Positions 10,576 to 22,234 of a DNA stretch of 64,000 bases are shown piece by piece. Made by a program: the position numbers and the translations under genes. Position 1 is the first letter of the stretch. Every line of letters starts with the position of its first letter. The DNA is from Isoetes taiwanensis (lineage: Eukaryota; Streptophyta; Lycopodiopsida; Isoetales; Isoetaceae): the NCBI GenBank assembly GCA_021234155.1, contig JAJEKV010000156.1, forward strand, positions 744,001-808,000. Direction: 5' to 3'. The notes beneath the pieces were generated by a model. It saw only the letters and a program-made list of their open reading frames with translations. It was not told where the DNA came from and made no database searches.

Positions 10576-11118
10576 CTTGTTTTCCGTCTCTACTATAATC
10601 GTCCTAATGAAGATGTCGATGGAGCCGAGACGATAAGTAGGCCTATTATAATTTGAAGTTGAATAATTATCTAATAAGATGTATGTTCCAGCTCAAGATT
10701 TGCGCAACTAGATGAAGAAGTTGGAGACACAAAGCATGTTGAGTGATAATCAGAGTAGATTTTGGAGCCAGATTACTTGACTCTTACATCTCATGCAGCC
10801 ATGGCCTGCAAAATCACAATTCCTAGCTCGCTGAATTTAATGTTCCTCCTGGAATGAGAGAAATTAACATCTGTAGGAATTTGTTATCTTTAGCATTGAA
10901 AGATTTAAAATGCCAAGTATTTGAAGAAAACTCTTGTACGCATGGGATAACTTAGAGCAGAGATGTTATTTGACTCTGGAGATAAAGGACAAAAGGAAGG
11001 CATCTAGTTTGCGTGCTCATGGAATCAAGGTTTCACTGCGACAAATCCCAGAATGGAAAGCTATGTGCAGAGTTTTTTGCATGTGCATCTTACTTCTGTT
11101 CTGTATTTGAGGGTCCAT
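10576..11118. other. Unassigned intergenic sequence
   Basis: No recognised coding or repeat motif on either strand. Confidence 0.4.
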
Positions 11119-12590
11119 GGACAACAGACAGTTATCCCTTCTTCTAACCATAGTTGCAATCCTTTTTTAAGAAGGGCAGGATGATTCCTGGGTAGTTAGA
11201 GATGGCTTCAATCTACTTGGAGACATACCGGGAGGTACTATGTTTATCTGCCTACTTTTATGTAGTTATTATTCTATGTTGGTGATTCAAGTAGATTTTA
11301 GAAATCAACTGTTTTTATTGATTCTTTTTTTAACTGATTCACTTATTCATTTATCCCAACTAAGTTGTACAAGTCTAAATGAGAACTCCAATGTGTTAAG
11401 TATTTTCCTTTCACCTAAAGGGCAGAACTAAGGAGCACAAGAAACAGTTTGAGATGTGCACTTAAAGAGATAATATAAACTTGAAGGGCTTGGCTTTTGC
11501 AACTTGTGTTTAGAGCCACCAGATTCAAGAAAGGCATTTGCGCTTTTAACGGTGAACAAATCTTGAGCTTTGTCATCTGCCTCTTAAGATAAAAGCTTGG
11601 CTAAAATTAATATAGTATTTGCTTTGTGCTTGCATTTTCGTTTTGGCAGGTCAAATCATGGTTTTTGGTATAATGTTGTATCATTGCAACAATGCACTTT
11701 AAATGGCAATGGGAATCTATACTGAAGAGTTAAGGGCGAGAGTCAAGTGAACTATTGAAAATACTCGAAGTGGCCATTAATTGCAGGGAGTTGCTCTCTG
11801 CAAATGTGGATATCCAGCGGATGCGGCTATCTAGGTGCACGACGCTGCAAGAGTAAGTTTTGATTTTGAACTTGCTCATATATAGGCGGCAGCTAGGATG
11901 TCGCATCTTGTAGATGGGCTAGATGAAGTCCATATGGAAGCCATTGCAACACTTGAACTAAAAAGGTCACGATTGTAATGGTTTTTAACATAAGGACTTG
12001 TGGTTAATAAATAAGGTGTATCAACATAATTATTGATATATTTTAAATATCGTGCATATTTTGTACCATAGATATGTGTCATCTAAGATGACAATTTTAA
12101 TCTCATCCTTTCAATCGATGTGTCAATTTTGTATTAAGAGTGTTCATCTTAGAATACAGTTGTCTAGAACTCTAGATTGATGCAGAATAGAACTTGAAAT
12201 GAACCAAAAGTTTGGCACCCAATTTGATCTCAAACTCACGGATATATGTGTCCATACATATCAGTTTAGAAGAATCCCATCATAGACATCGATGATTTCG
12301 TTACTTCTTTTTGTCCAAATGCAGATCGACAATTTATATCTTTCCTTGCATTTTGGTACATTTGCAGGATGCTACAATTGGAAAAGTAGTAATTTAACAA
12401 AGTTTGATGGTTATCCTAATCAGAATTAAGCCGCCACCCATTAGATGACCCTCAAGGTGATTGGCAAGTAATTTACATTGGAAATGAAGGTGATAAGCTC
12501 CTTGTTAAGGATAATCCTTGGAAGTACAGAATGAATGCTTTTGAAAAAATGGGAGAGCGCCTAAACTGTGCGCCTATTTTCTTGATTATT
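11119..12590 (+). pseudogene. Auxin response factor-like pseudogene fragments
   Basis: Auxin response factors bind auxin-response promoters through a B3 domain and pair with Aux/IAA repressors through a C-terminal PB1 domain. The better-supported part is a PB1-like segment at 12368-12570. After a TTTGCAG acceptor it reads ATIGKVV, LTKFDGY, a stop and frameshift, then GDWQVIYIGNEGDKLLV and KDNPW. This matches the family pattern GRxxDLTKFxGY...WxVVYTDNEGDxxLVGDDPW, including the acidic OPCA motif. A second possible piece, GQQTVIPSS at 11119-11145, resembles the sequence after the B3 domain but is weak. An exon-like block at 11788-11850 (ELLSANVDIQRMRL, with AG and GT borders) is unassigned. At least one indel and one stop show the PB1 part is dead. 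Confidence 0.45.
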
Positions 12591-13200
12591 TTTGTTACGA
12601 ATGATCTGTTCTTTCTGCAAACCCATCAACTTATTAGAAAGTAAAACACCACAGGGTACTCGATTTACCACCCAACTGGGCCAACTAGAAGAGATATCAC
12701 CAAGTCAAGCTACTCCACGACTGTATAAGAACAAGCTCTTTCTAGCCACCAACCACTGGTGTTAAAGGAAATCCTTCTAATGATATGATCAAACAAGAAC
12801 CTAGAGATAATACTAGAAGATAAGGCTAGACTCATCATCAACATAGGAAGAGGCAGATTTAGCTGTGCAGTCAGCTTAGACCCCTTTGCACCTTTCTGGG
12901 CATAACTCTCAGACCATAAGGAATCTATGGACAACCAAGCCCAATCTGGAAACTACAAGAGCTTTCCAAAAGGTAAGGATTGCCGATTTTTGAGTTGTGG
13001 TCGCGGAGATATCACATCTCAAAGCTGTCCTTCTATTTACATGTAACAACACCTTTTTTTTTTTTTTTGCCTTTTTACTTTTAAATAAAGGTCAAGGTTT
13101 ATTTTTAGCTCTCTCTTTGATAATATCAAGGCTTAGACATACTGGATGGCTTTCTTACTTGATCATATCAATAAATATTGTTCCATGCAAGGCCACTCCC
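12591..13200. other. Unassigned intergenic sequence
   Basis: Nothing recognised apart from a T-rich run near 13053-13068. Confidence 0.4.
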
Positions 13201-13207
13201 CCGAGCA

Positions 13208-13330
13208 CCATATCAATTCCTTCCCTTCTCAAGACTGATCGTCCTCGATCATCTTTCTTAAAGATTTACATTCCTTCTCAAAGACTATCAATTCCTTCCC
13301 TTCTCAAGTCTGATCGTCCTCGATTGCCAT
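13208..13330 (+). repeat. Direct repeat of ~43 bp, 78-bp period
   Basis: TATCAATTCCTTCCCTTCTC...TGATCGTCCTCGAT occurs at about 13208-13250 and again at 13286-13328, differing at one or two bases. It lies upstream of the L1 ORF1 homology, possibly in that element's 5' region. Confidence 0.6.
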
Positions 13331-13685
13331 TAAACCTAAAAGAAAACCATCAAATCTCCCTTTTCAAAATTGATCTTTAATTAATTTCTGAAAAGCGTGT
13401 TAGTCTTTCCCTTCTTGGGGCCAATCTTGTCCCCCTAGGAATGTTCTTTTTCTGATCCTCCAAGGCAGGGTCTGCGCTTGGATAGAAAAATCTCCATACT
13501 GATCTATCAAGTAGGCATCCCTCATTTGAATAGTCGTGGCATAACCAGCCCGTTCCAGTCCTTCAAGTTAAATATCACCATTCAACTAGAACAAGAAAGA
13601 TGTTTTTCCCTTCCATTAGGAAGATATTTGAAAAAAATCTTTATTCTAATCTCAAATAATTGATCACACATGCTCAAGCAATCTC

Positions 13686-13806
13686 AAGCATCAACTCATT
13701 TCATTTACTTGGACATGTTATCAACTCATTCCAACTTCTTGGACATGGCGTCAACTCATTTCAACCTCTTGGACATGGCATCAGCTCATTCCAATCACTT
13801 GAACAA
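13686..13806 (+). repeat. 30-bp tandem repeat, four units
   Basis: Four imperfect 30-bp units of the type ATCAACTCATTYCAACYTCTTGGACATGGC. The open frame 13670-13858 reads through them as a ten-residue repeat (LDMASTHFNL-like), which follows from a period divisible by three and is not by itself proof of coding. Confidence 0.7.
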
Positions 13807-13889
13807 GAGCAATAACTCTTTTATTAACAGTGGAAATTTTCCAAATATCCTTCCTTAAATGGATCTTTAAATGGACACTGCAAACTTTG

Positions 13890-15395
13890 ACTCTCTATGT
13901 GTGGCCTCCACTACTCTACGTGGAATGAAGACTCTTCAAGATCCTTTTCAACTCTATTGGCACTTACATCTCAACTGAATATGTTCCTGAAAGACCATCA
14001 AGATCCTTTGTTCAACTTGACCTGCCCAAACCTATACCTACTACAATTCCTTTTACAGATGCTTTTGAACAGAAAACCTCCCCATCACTTAGATGGTCGG
14101 GTCTGCCTCCTCAGTGTCAAAATTGTGATCAGAGAGATATTATTGGTATGAGATTTGCAAGAATAAACACCTTCAACACCTGGATACATCGAGGATTAAC
14201 ATTGATGATCAAAAAACCAATCAATATGGTCATAGTTCCAAGGTTTTCTCTATACATTTGGACAGTGTTAACCATAAAGATTCAGAGGAAGGGGAAAAGA
14301 ATATAATTGCAAATGGACAGGAATTTGCTTGGAAGAGAGCAAATGGTAGCCAAAGGAGAATTCAAAAGAAAAGGATGGAAAGAGAAATATAGAATCAAGA
14401 TGGAAAAACCATGGACTCTAAGTCAAGAGAGAACATCTATACAAACAATTATTCAACAGGAATAAAGGTTCTACAAAAATATGGAAATCTACAGTCAAAA
14501 GGAAAAGCTCCAATGTTCCCATCAAAGACTCCAACTGATGATCTTCATTCAACTCCTAACAAAATCATCAGGGATGCCAAAGTTTTACAAAATGTTAAAC
14601 CTTTATCATTAATGGATTTCTCTGTCCATATTAAAAGCAAGGGAGATTCATTAATTAGAAAACGCTATGCTAGTTATATACCTACACACAAGAAACAAGC
14701 CAGATAAAGCTTCTACTATCAAATTAGTAGGATCTAATTCTGGAGGCAAAGTCCTCCCAGTTCAAAACTCGGTTGCATCAACTTCTTCAACAAATATTGA
14801 TGCTTATACAAGTATCAAAAGGGGACCCAATGGCATTGCTAAGACATCCAACCAAGCAAAAGACATGATGCTTTCTCCAAAAAAGGACACACATAAAATA
14901 GTTGTGAATCAATTGGAGGATAATATTAATTGCTCAAATCAATATCAGGTACTTGCAACTCTTAATACTGACCATAACTTGGATTTAATGTTGAGCACTA
15001 CAAATAACCCTGATAAACTTGTCAATCCCTCTGTCAACCCCTCTGTCATAAATCTAACAGCTTTTATCATTCATTCACACCTTTGCTAAATATAGGTTCT
15101 CTTATTGATTTAGATCAAATTTGTACCCCCCTCCCCTAACCCTATATCTCCAGTAATATCCCCTGCTATTGAAGAGCAGTTAGCCTCTCTGCAAGAATGA
15201 TTGATAGAGAATGCAAAAGCTTCAGTCCAGAATGAAGAATTAGATAGCCAAATGTCAGCTCTACAGAACAAGGAATCATTTGATGAGGTGGTGTGGGATA
15301 CTCCAGAAAGATTAAAATTGATTGATCAGCAGTTGATTCCCGGCAGTCTCAGCCTAGAGATCCTTGGCATCAATGGGAGCAATGATGATTGTTAA
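13890..15395 (+). pseudogene. L1 ORF1 remnant (DUF4283 / zinc-knuckle type)
   Basis: In one frame near 13955-14120 the translation contains RPSRSFVQLDLPKPIP and then GLPPQCQNCDQR. This fits the plant L1 ORF1 pattern of a DUF4283-type domain ending in DLSKPLP, then LPxxCxxC of a CCHC knuckle. The knuckle is cut by a frameshift. Low-complexity, Lys/Asn/Ser-rich coding-like sequence follows in frames 14411-14707, 14667-15089 and 15201-15395. Confidence 0.65.
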
Positions 15396-15719
15396 CCATC
15401 CAGGCAAGTACCTCTCCATAATACCTCTAATATTTGCCTTTTTAAAGATAAAGTAAATAAAATGTTTGAATTTGTGTCGAGGGGTATCTCTGACAGTGAT
15501 ATTGATTTTGATATGACAAAGATGATTGGAAGAAGGATGAACACCTAAGGGATAATGTTTTGATTATAAAGCCTAACAAAAGACTTGATAAATCTAACAA
15601 TACCATTCCAAACTCTGTGATTAGTGTCCCAGCCAATAACACCAGAAGCGAAAAAAATAAGCTTAAGAATAGAAGATCTGGAAGGTTTGGTTGTCAATTC
15701 TAGTTTTAATATCTGAAGA

Positions 15720-16800
15720 GGATTGTTAGTTGGAACCTTAGAGGCATTAAAGGGTATTTAAAGAGAAGGAGAGCCATATCTCAACTTAAGCACTACAATA
15801 CAGACATTATGTAGGAACACAAATTACCTAAATTTGAATCCTCAAATCTCCTCCATCTGGATTGAAGCTGTTAATACAAAAGGGGGGTTGGCTATCATTT
15901 GGAAGAATATCAAGCACCGTATTTCTAGAATGTGGCAGGTAGTAACTTTCTCAGTCAATAACTCCAACTTTGGTGTGATCAATGTTTATGCATCCACAAA
16001 CCCAAAAGAAAGGGAAGGCCTCTGGCCAGAAATCAGCTCTTGGATTAAAAACAACCCTTCTTTTGATTGGATTCTTGCTGGGGATTTCAATAACACTCCT
16101 ATCTGGGATATGAAGCTTGGAAATAAAATAAATATGACCTCCATTGAAAAGCTCAGTTGAGACAATATGATCATTGATTCTGCCCTGATCCATATTCCTT
16201 CCTCTACTTCTAATTATTTTTGGTCAAATAAGCAGAAAAATCAAGCTCGAGTTTACTGTGTTGTTGATAGATATTATGTGTTTTGTTTTGTAACTAGTGA
16301 TGAAAGTACATCTATCTCTGACCATCAGCCCCAATTCCTTCACACTAAGCATTTGCTTGCTATTTCAAGAGATGGAAATATCCCCTTCAAGCTAAACTGT
16401 TCTCTTTTTTAGAATGAAGAGTTCAACAAAGAATTCATTGAATTTTACCAAAATATTGAGACTGGTTCTGCTTTAGGATCTATGCAATCCTTTTATTCTA
16501 AGCTCAAAGAGGCTAAAGGTTGGATTAAAAATTGGGCCAAGGTTAGACATCTTAATAGAATGAAAGAGACAGAAACTCTTCTAACCCACATGAAGGAAAT
16601 TAGATCAATGTTACATGCTGATACAATCTTCAAATAGAGGAGGAGATGTTAGAGAGTCATCTGAAAAATACTGAAGAAAGGGAGGCCAAGTGTGCAGCAA
16701 TTAAGTGCAAAATCAAATATAATAGTGAAATGGATTATGGCAGCTCCAAGTTTTTCTTTAGGGTTGCAAAGGATAGCTTCTTAAAAACTAAAATCAACTG
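15720..16800 (+). pseudogene. L1 ORF2 endonuclease domain remnant
   Basis: This is an apurinic-type endonuclease (EEP fold) that nicks target DNA to prime LINE insertion. Visible motifs: SWNLRGIKG (about 15726), EHKLP after an in-frame TAG (about 15815), GGLAIIWKN (about 15880), VINVYAS (about 15980), ILAGDFNNTP (about 16070) and SISDHQPQ (about 16314). These correspond to the catalytic N, E, GDFN and SDH signatures. Stops at 15812-15814, 16158-16160 and 16410-16412 inactivate it. The downstream linker (WAKVRHLNRMKE, KFFFRVAKDS) is the usual region before RT. Confidence 0.82.
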
Positions 16801-17860
16801 ATATGATTTGATTCAAAGGTGTTGCAGCTATCGTTTTTGAGATCGAAGTAAGTTACCAAGTATTTATTGGATCGAGGTACATGTGGGCCAAAAATTCTAT
16901 GCAAATTATTCCTAGGTGAATTATTGAGATCCCCCAAAAACAATCCTGCAAATGAATTGGTAATTTTGCTATCTTGGCATGAAATGATACCTATTTGCAT
17001 AGATCACCTTTTTGGCTTAATGCTCTCTTGTATTAGCAAGCTTTAGCAGTCCATGAATATGTATCATGTACTTTACAAATATAAATTCATCATCCACATT
17101 TCTAACTACGGAGATCATATCAATTCCAAAACCTTCCACATCATATCACAAACTGGCCAAAGTTGGCAGAGTTCACGACATGCCTGCATGAAAAAGCAAT
17201 ACATCCATCTTGAAAACAGGCTGGGGAACTTTAATCCTACCTTTTATGAGATAATATGTCCATAACCGAAATTAAAAGCAGAACCAAAGATAAGCAATCA
17301 GAGCTCAAACATTCTGTATACTTGATCATACCTTTTATGACATGATAATGTCCACAATAAAAAGTAGAAGCAATCACCAAAGATGGGGAATCAGAGCTCA
17401 AATATTGTTAGAATACATACTTCTAATATCAAATTCCACATGCCAGTAAGGCAGCCACCTCTGACATGGCATGCATTTAGCCATTGATTTTCAGATTATA
17501 TGGTCTAGATTTGTGCCACATTAAGAGGGGGGCCTGTAAAACGAAATGCTAACAGGACAACATCTTTATAAAGCTAAAAGAAAGGATACCTTCGAAATGC
17601 TTAAATATTCCAACAAAATAGCATTGGCTAGACTATAGACTCCTAAATAAACTACTGAACTTGAAGATAGATTTCACCTCTTACAGCAAAATATGGTAAG
17701 CAAATGGATCCAGTTCCGTTAATGGTTCAACAAGGAGACACTGCACTGGAATTGACTCCTCCCCCTGACTATGCAGTAGAAGGAATCATGGCCCCCCCAA
17801 AGAATGGCCAAAAATCAATAGCCGTAACAGAGCTGCAACCTGAAGTTATGCACTCAGATC
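16801..17860. other. Unassigned sequence with a short tandem duplication
   Basis: No gene is recognised. An imperfect ~90-bp direct repeat lies at about 17240-17320 and 17330-17410 (CCTTTTATGA...AATGTCCA...AATCAGAGCTCAAA). A plus-strand open frame at 17704-17886 is Pro/Glu-rich but runs into the following array and matches no family I recognise. Confidence 0.45.
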
Positions 17861-18478
17861 CTGCAGTCAAACTTTACGCTAATTGAAGGCAATCATATAC
17901 ACAACATAAAAATCTATCCTCATTGCCAGTTTCCACAAAATGAAAAGCATAAGATTAACGCATCTACGGCTTTAAAAAAATGCCAGAAAAAGGTAACCAA
18001 CCTGACTAACAAGCCATGAAGATTGCCTTCTGTACTACAGTTGGTGTAGCAGCCCAATACTCAGGCTTTCCAAGCTCCCACAAACGGGGAAAACCTGTCA
18101 AGGACTCCAACTTGAAGCCATCTAGAATGCACACTATAGTTACTCTCAATAAACAGGTCCTCTAGATTGTTAATTAAAATCCAGATTATATGGGTATCCC
18201 GAAAGTTAGATGTCAAATCCTCAAAAAGAAGCCCTTGAAAGGGGTTATGGCATAGATATTGGATACACAAATCTTCAAAAATACACACCTAAATGATGCT
18301 TGGTTTTGTCAGGCAATGTTATCCTATATTGGGCCAGAATACCGGCCATGTAAACCTCCTTTTCCATAGTAGCTTCATTGTCATGATCCGTTTCAGTGAT
18401 TGCATGCGATAGATTTTGCATATTACGACCAACAGATTAGAGATTTAGAGAATTTTGAAAAGCAGGGAAATGATGCGG
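17861..18478 (-). pseudogene. Serine decarboxylase-like pseudogene, array unit 1
   Basis: Read on the minus strand, exon A (after an ATATTACGACC-flanked acceptor region near 18420) gives LSHAITETDHDNEAT and then ARYRKTLPDKTKHHL. A donor AG|GTGTGT and an acceptor TTTC(A)G lead to exon B, which starts YPYNLDFD, then [18 protein letters not shown] and QVGVLD. The family pattern is KHHLGYPYNLDFDYG...[34 protein letters not shown] block of about 11 residues after NLDFD is missing, and one base is lost in [13 protein letters not shown]. Enzymes of this family make ethanolamine from serine. The unit lacks the PLP-lysine region and cannot be functional. Confidence 0.75.
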
Positions 18479-19079
18479 TCAAAGTTTACTCTAATTGAAG
18501 GCAATCATATGCACACATGAATGTCTATTCTCATTGCCAGATTCCATAAAATGAATGAGCATAAAAAGCATAAGATTAACACATCTAAGGCTTTAAAAAA
18601 ATTTTAGAAAAAGGTAACTAACCTGACTAACAAGCCATGAAGATTGCCTTCGATACCACATTTGGTGATGTAGCCCAATACTTAGGCTTTCCAAGCTCCC
18701 ACAAACTGGCAAACCAGTCAAGGACTCCAACTTGAAGCGGTCTAGAATGCACACTATAGTTACTTTCAATAAACGGGTCCTCTAGATTGTTAATCAAAGA
18801 CTATATGGGTATTCTGAAAGATAGAACTCAAAAAAAAGTCCTTGAAAGTGGTTATGGCATAGATATTGGAAACACATTTCAAAAATACACACCTAAATGA
18901 TGCTTGGTCTTGTCAGGCAATGTTTCTCTGTATCGGACCAAAATACCGGCCGTGTAAACCTTCTTTTCCCTAATAGCTTCGTTGTCATGATCCATTGCAG
19001 TGATTGCATGCGATAGATTCTGCATATTACGACCAACAAATTAGAGATTTAAAGAATTTTAAAAAGCAGGGGAACAACG
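18479..19079 (-). pseudogene. Serine decarboxylase-like pseudogene, array unit 2
   Basis: Same two-exon content as unit 1, with more small deletions in exon B (a missing stretch near 18800). The stop-creating deletion after NLDFD and the lost base before the NCGTEG motif are both shared with the other units. Confidence 0.72.
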
Positions 19080-19672
19080 AAGTCAAAGTTTACCCTAATT
19101 GAAGGCAATCATATGCACACATAAATATCTATCCTCATTGTCAGGTTCCATAAAATGAATGAGCATAAATAGCATATCTAAGGCTTTTCAAAAAATGCCA
19201 GAAAAAGGTAACCATCCTGACTAACAAGCCATGAAGATTGTCTTCTGTACCACATTTGCTGATGTAGTCCATTATTCAGGCTTTCCAAACTCCCACAAAC
19301 GGGCAAACCAGTCAAGGACTCCAACTTGAAGCGATCTAGAATGCACACTATAGTTACTCTCAATAAACATGTCCTCTAGATTGTTAATCACAATCCAGAT
19401 TATATGGGTATCCTGAAAGTTAGATCTCAAATCCTCAAAAAAAAGCCCTTGAAAGGGGTTAATAGCATAGACATTAACACAAATCTTCAAAAGTTTGTCA
19501 GGCAATGTTTTCCTGTATCGGACCAGAATACCGGCCATGCAAACCTCCTTTTCAATGGTAGCTTCATTGTCGTGATCCGTTTCAGTGATTGCATGCGATA
19601 GATTCTGCATATTACGCCAACAGATTAGAGATTTAAAGAATTTTGAAAAGCAGGGGAACGATGCAGTCAAAG
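19080..19672 (-). pseudogene. Serine decarboxylase-like pseudogene, array unit 3
   Basis: The best-preserved unit. A minus-strand frame from 19670 to 19272 reads through exon A (ITETDHDNEATIEKEV, then MAGILVRYRKTLPDK), the intron, and exon B ([18 protein letters not shown], then WFARLWE). The frame is open through the intron only because of deletions. It ends at a stop in the frameshifted position shared with the other units. Confidence 0.78.
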
Positions 19673-20271
19673 TTTACCCTAATTGAAGGCAATCATATGC
19701 ACACATAAATATCTATCCTCATTGCCAGATTCCATAAAATGAATGAGCATAAAAAGCATAAGATTAACACATCTAAGGCTTTAAAGAAATTCTGGAAAAA
19801 GGTAACCAACCTGACTAACAAGCCATGAAGATTGTCTTCTGTACCACAGTTGCTGATGCGGGCCAATATTCAGGCCTTCGAAGCTCCCACAAACGGGCGG
19901 GCGAACCAGTCAAGGACTCCAACTTGAAGCGGTCTAGAGTGCACACTATAGTTAAACGGGTCCTCTAGATTGTTAGTCAAAATCGACATTATATGGTTAT
20001 TTCAAAAATTAGATCTTAAATCATCAAAAAAAGGCCCTTGGGGTTATGGCATAGACATTGGAAACACAAATCTTGAAAAATACACACCTAAATGATATTT
20101 GGTCTTTTCAGACAATATTTTCCTGTATCCGGCCAGAATAACGACCATGTAAACCTCTTTTTTCCTAATAGCTTCATTGTTATGATCTGTTTCAGTGATT
20201 GCATGCGATAGATTCTGCATATTACGACCAACAGATTAGAGATTTAGAGAATTTTGAAAAGCAGGGGAACG
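19673..20271 (-). pseudogene. Serine decarboxylase-like pseudogene, array unit 4
   Basis: Same content. Exon B lacks the block spelling ESNYS (the marker is followed directly by AAACGGGTC near 19952), and the region near 19860 has an altered NCGTEG segment (GATGCGGGCCAATATTC). Confidence 0.72.
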
Positions 20272-21775
20272 AGGATCTTCGTTATTTCTGCTGAAAGCTC
20301 TCTGCACCATGTCGGAGGCATGAAAATCTAGAATAAACAAATGGTTGCTAGCATAATCGGCAAGCAATCTCACACCAAAATGGAACATGGACATAAAGAA
20401 AGGCAAATGTTGCATCAAAAACTTTTTAGTGGTCCAGAGTTTTTCCTTTGACTCCAAGGACCGGAGTAACCTATCTTAGATCCATCTGAAAATTGGGAAG
20501 GAAAAATCATTCATTCGTTTTTCGTATGCATTATTGAACTAAGCAGAAAGGGCAAAATAATAACTAACTACTAAATGGCCCAAAATAAAAGTTGTGAAAC
20601 ACAAATAAATTAACAGTCAAGATCGCGCACAAACTACTGTCATCTAACCAGAAAAAGGTAACCAACCTAACTAACAAGCCATGAAGATTTCCTTCTGTAC
20701 CACAGTTGGTGATGTAGCCCAATACTCAAGCTTTCCAAGCTCCCACAAACGGGCAAACCAATCAAGGATTCCAACTTGAAGCGGTCTAGAATGCACACTA
20801 TAGTTACTCTCAATAAACAGGTCCTCTAGATTGTTAATGAAAATCCAGATTACATGGATTTTCATTAACAATCAAATCATAAAAAAAAGGCCCTTAAAAG
20901 GGGTTATGGCATAGACATTGGAAACATAAATCTTCAAAAATACACACCTAAATGATACTTGGTCTTTTCAGGCAATGTTTTCCTGTATCGGGCCAGAATA
21001 CCGGCATGTAAACCTCTTTATAGCTTCATTGTCATGATCCATTTCAGTGATTGCATGCGGTAGATTCTGCATATTAGAGATTTAGAAAATTTTGAAAAGC
21101 AGGGGAACGATGATCTTCATTATTTCTGTTGAAAGCTCACTGCATCTTGTCGGAGGCATGAAAATCTGGAATAAATAAATGTTTTCTAGCACAATCGGCA
21201 AGCAGCTCATATCAAAATGGAACATGGACATAAAGAAAGACAAATGTTACACCGAAACCTTTTTTGTAGTCCAGAGTTTTCCCTTTGATTCCAAGCACCT
21301 GAGCAACCTATCTTAGATCCATTTGAAAATTGGGAAGGAAAAATCATTCATGTTCGTTTTTCGTATGCATTATTGAACTAACCAGAAAGGGCAAAATAAT
21401 AACTAACTCATAAATGGCCCAAAATAAAAGTTGTGAAACACAAAGAAATTAACGGTCGGAGGGATGAAAATCTGGAATAAACAAATGGTTTCTAGCATAA
21501 TCGGCAAGCAGCTCACACCATGGACATAAAGAAAGACAAATGTTGCACCGAAACCTTTTTAGTGGTCCAGAGTTTTCCCTTTGAATCCAAGCACCGAGTA
21601 ACCTATCTTAGATCCATCTGAAAATTCGGAAGGAAAAATTGTTCATGTTCGTTTTTCGTATGCATTATTGAACTAGCCAGAAAGGGCAAAATAATAACTA
21701 GCTACTAAACGACCCAAAATAAAAGTTGTGAAATACAAAGAAATTAATGGCTAAGATCGCGCACAAATTATCATC
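20272..21775 (-). pseudogene. Array unit 5 with repeated upstream module
   Basis: The decarboxylase exon part occupies about 20641-21108. Flanking it are three copies of a ~330-370-bp module (20272-20640, 21109-21455, 21456-21775) marked by TCGGAGG(C/G)ATGAAAATCT, GCATAATCGGCAAGCA and TTTTCGTATGCATTATTGAA. On the minus strand the module lies upstream of exon A, so it is probably the gene's 5' exon, intron or leader. Its minus-strand open frame (20457-20236) matches nothing I know. Confidence 0.65.
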
Positions 21776-22234
21776 TTATTTTGATTTTGATATTATCCTA
21801 TCCTAATAATATTAATAAGGTTATAAGAATGGGGGTTTCTCATGCCCCCTCATCCACACCCCATACATATATGCCCATGAATTACCTTCTAATCCCCACC
21901 GTTTGCAAAAAATATTAAGCGTTCAGATTGTGACACCTCATAGGGCATGTGATGGCCATGCATGGGGCATGCAGCCTCATCTCCTAGCCGTTGGATAAAA
22001 GGGTTAGGTGAAATCTACACCATTGAAATTAACTAAGAAATATCTTAGAAGCTTCGTAAATTAGGGCAAGGGATCTGAGCCGTTCTTGAAAGGGGCATAA
22101 ATATTGGCCGTTGATTGAAAGGGACTCTTTATTTGAAGTTTATGATCGGGCTTTTCTTTCGGGATGCGCATACGCGGCATTGATCAAAACTGAGCTCTTC
22201 AAAGGGTAGCGGTGTCAGGTTTCCGAAGGAGAGA
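21776..22234. other. Unassigned sequence upstream of the DHH-like fragment
   Basis: No gene is recognised. A repeated CATGCCCC / GGGGCATG pairing (about 21840 and 21975) gives weak dyad symmetry. CCGTTGGATAAAA (about 21989) is promoter-like but unproven. Confidence 0.4.

Larger units (their letters stand above)
13890..16800 (+). mobile_element. Plant L1-type LINE lacking its reverse transcriptase
   Basis: The order ORF1 (nucleic-acid-binding) then ORF2 (endonuclease first) is that of plant L1 elements. ORF1 remains extend from about 13890 to 15400 and ORF2 from about 15720 to 16800. The sequence stops being LINE-like after VAKDSFLKTKIN (about 16765-16800), just before reverse transcriptase should begin. 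Loss of the 3' half is the reverse of normal LINE 5' truncation and points to a later deletion or rearrangement. Many stops are present. Confidence 0.8.
17861..21775 (-). repeat. Tandem array of serine-decarboxylase pseudogene units
   Basis: Five copies of a ~600-bp unit (marker TCTAGARTGCACACTATAG at 18121, 18741, 19335, 19933 and 20785) carry two exons of a PLP-dependent decarboxylase on the minus strand. Units 1-4 repeat every 594-620 bp. Unit 5 is separated from unit 4 by an upstream module (about 20272-20640) that recurs at about 21109-21455 and partly at 21456-21775. The copies share the same frameshift and the same internal deletion, so amplification followed gene death, or the array has been homogenised. 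Confidence 0.85.

Noticed and set aside
17704-17886. Pro/Glu-rich plus-strand open frame, loosely like the N-terminus of a decarboxylase
   Set aside because: It is on the opposite strand to the decarboxylase array and its end is formed by the first array unit; the resemblance is a few residues only.
17861-21775. CRISPR-like spaced repeats
   Set aside because: Units are about 600 bp with exon homology, not short repeats with unique spacers, and the DNA is plant nuclear.
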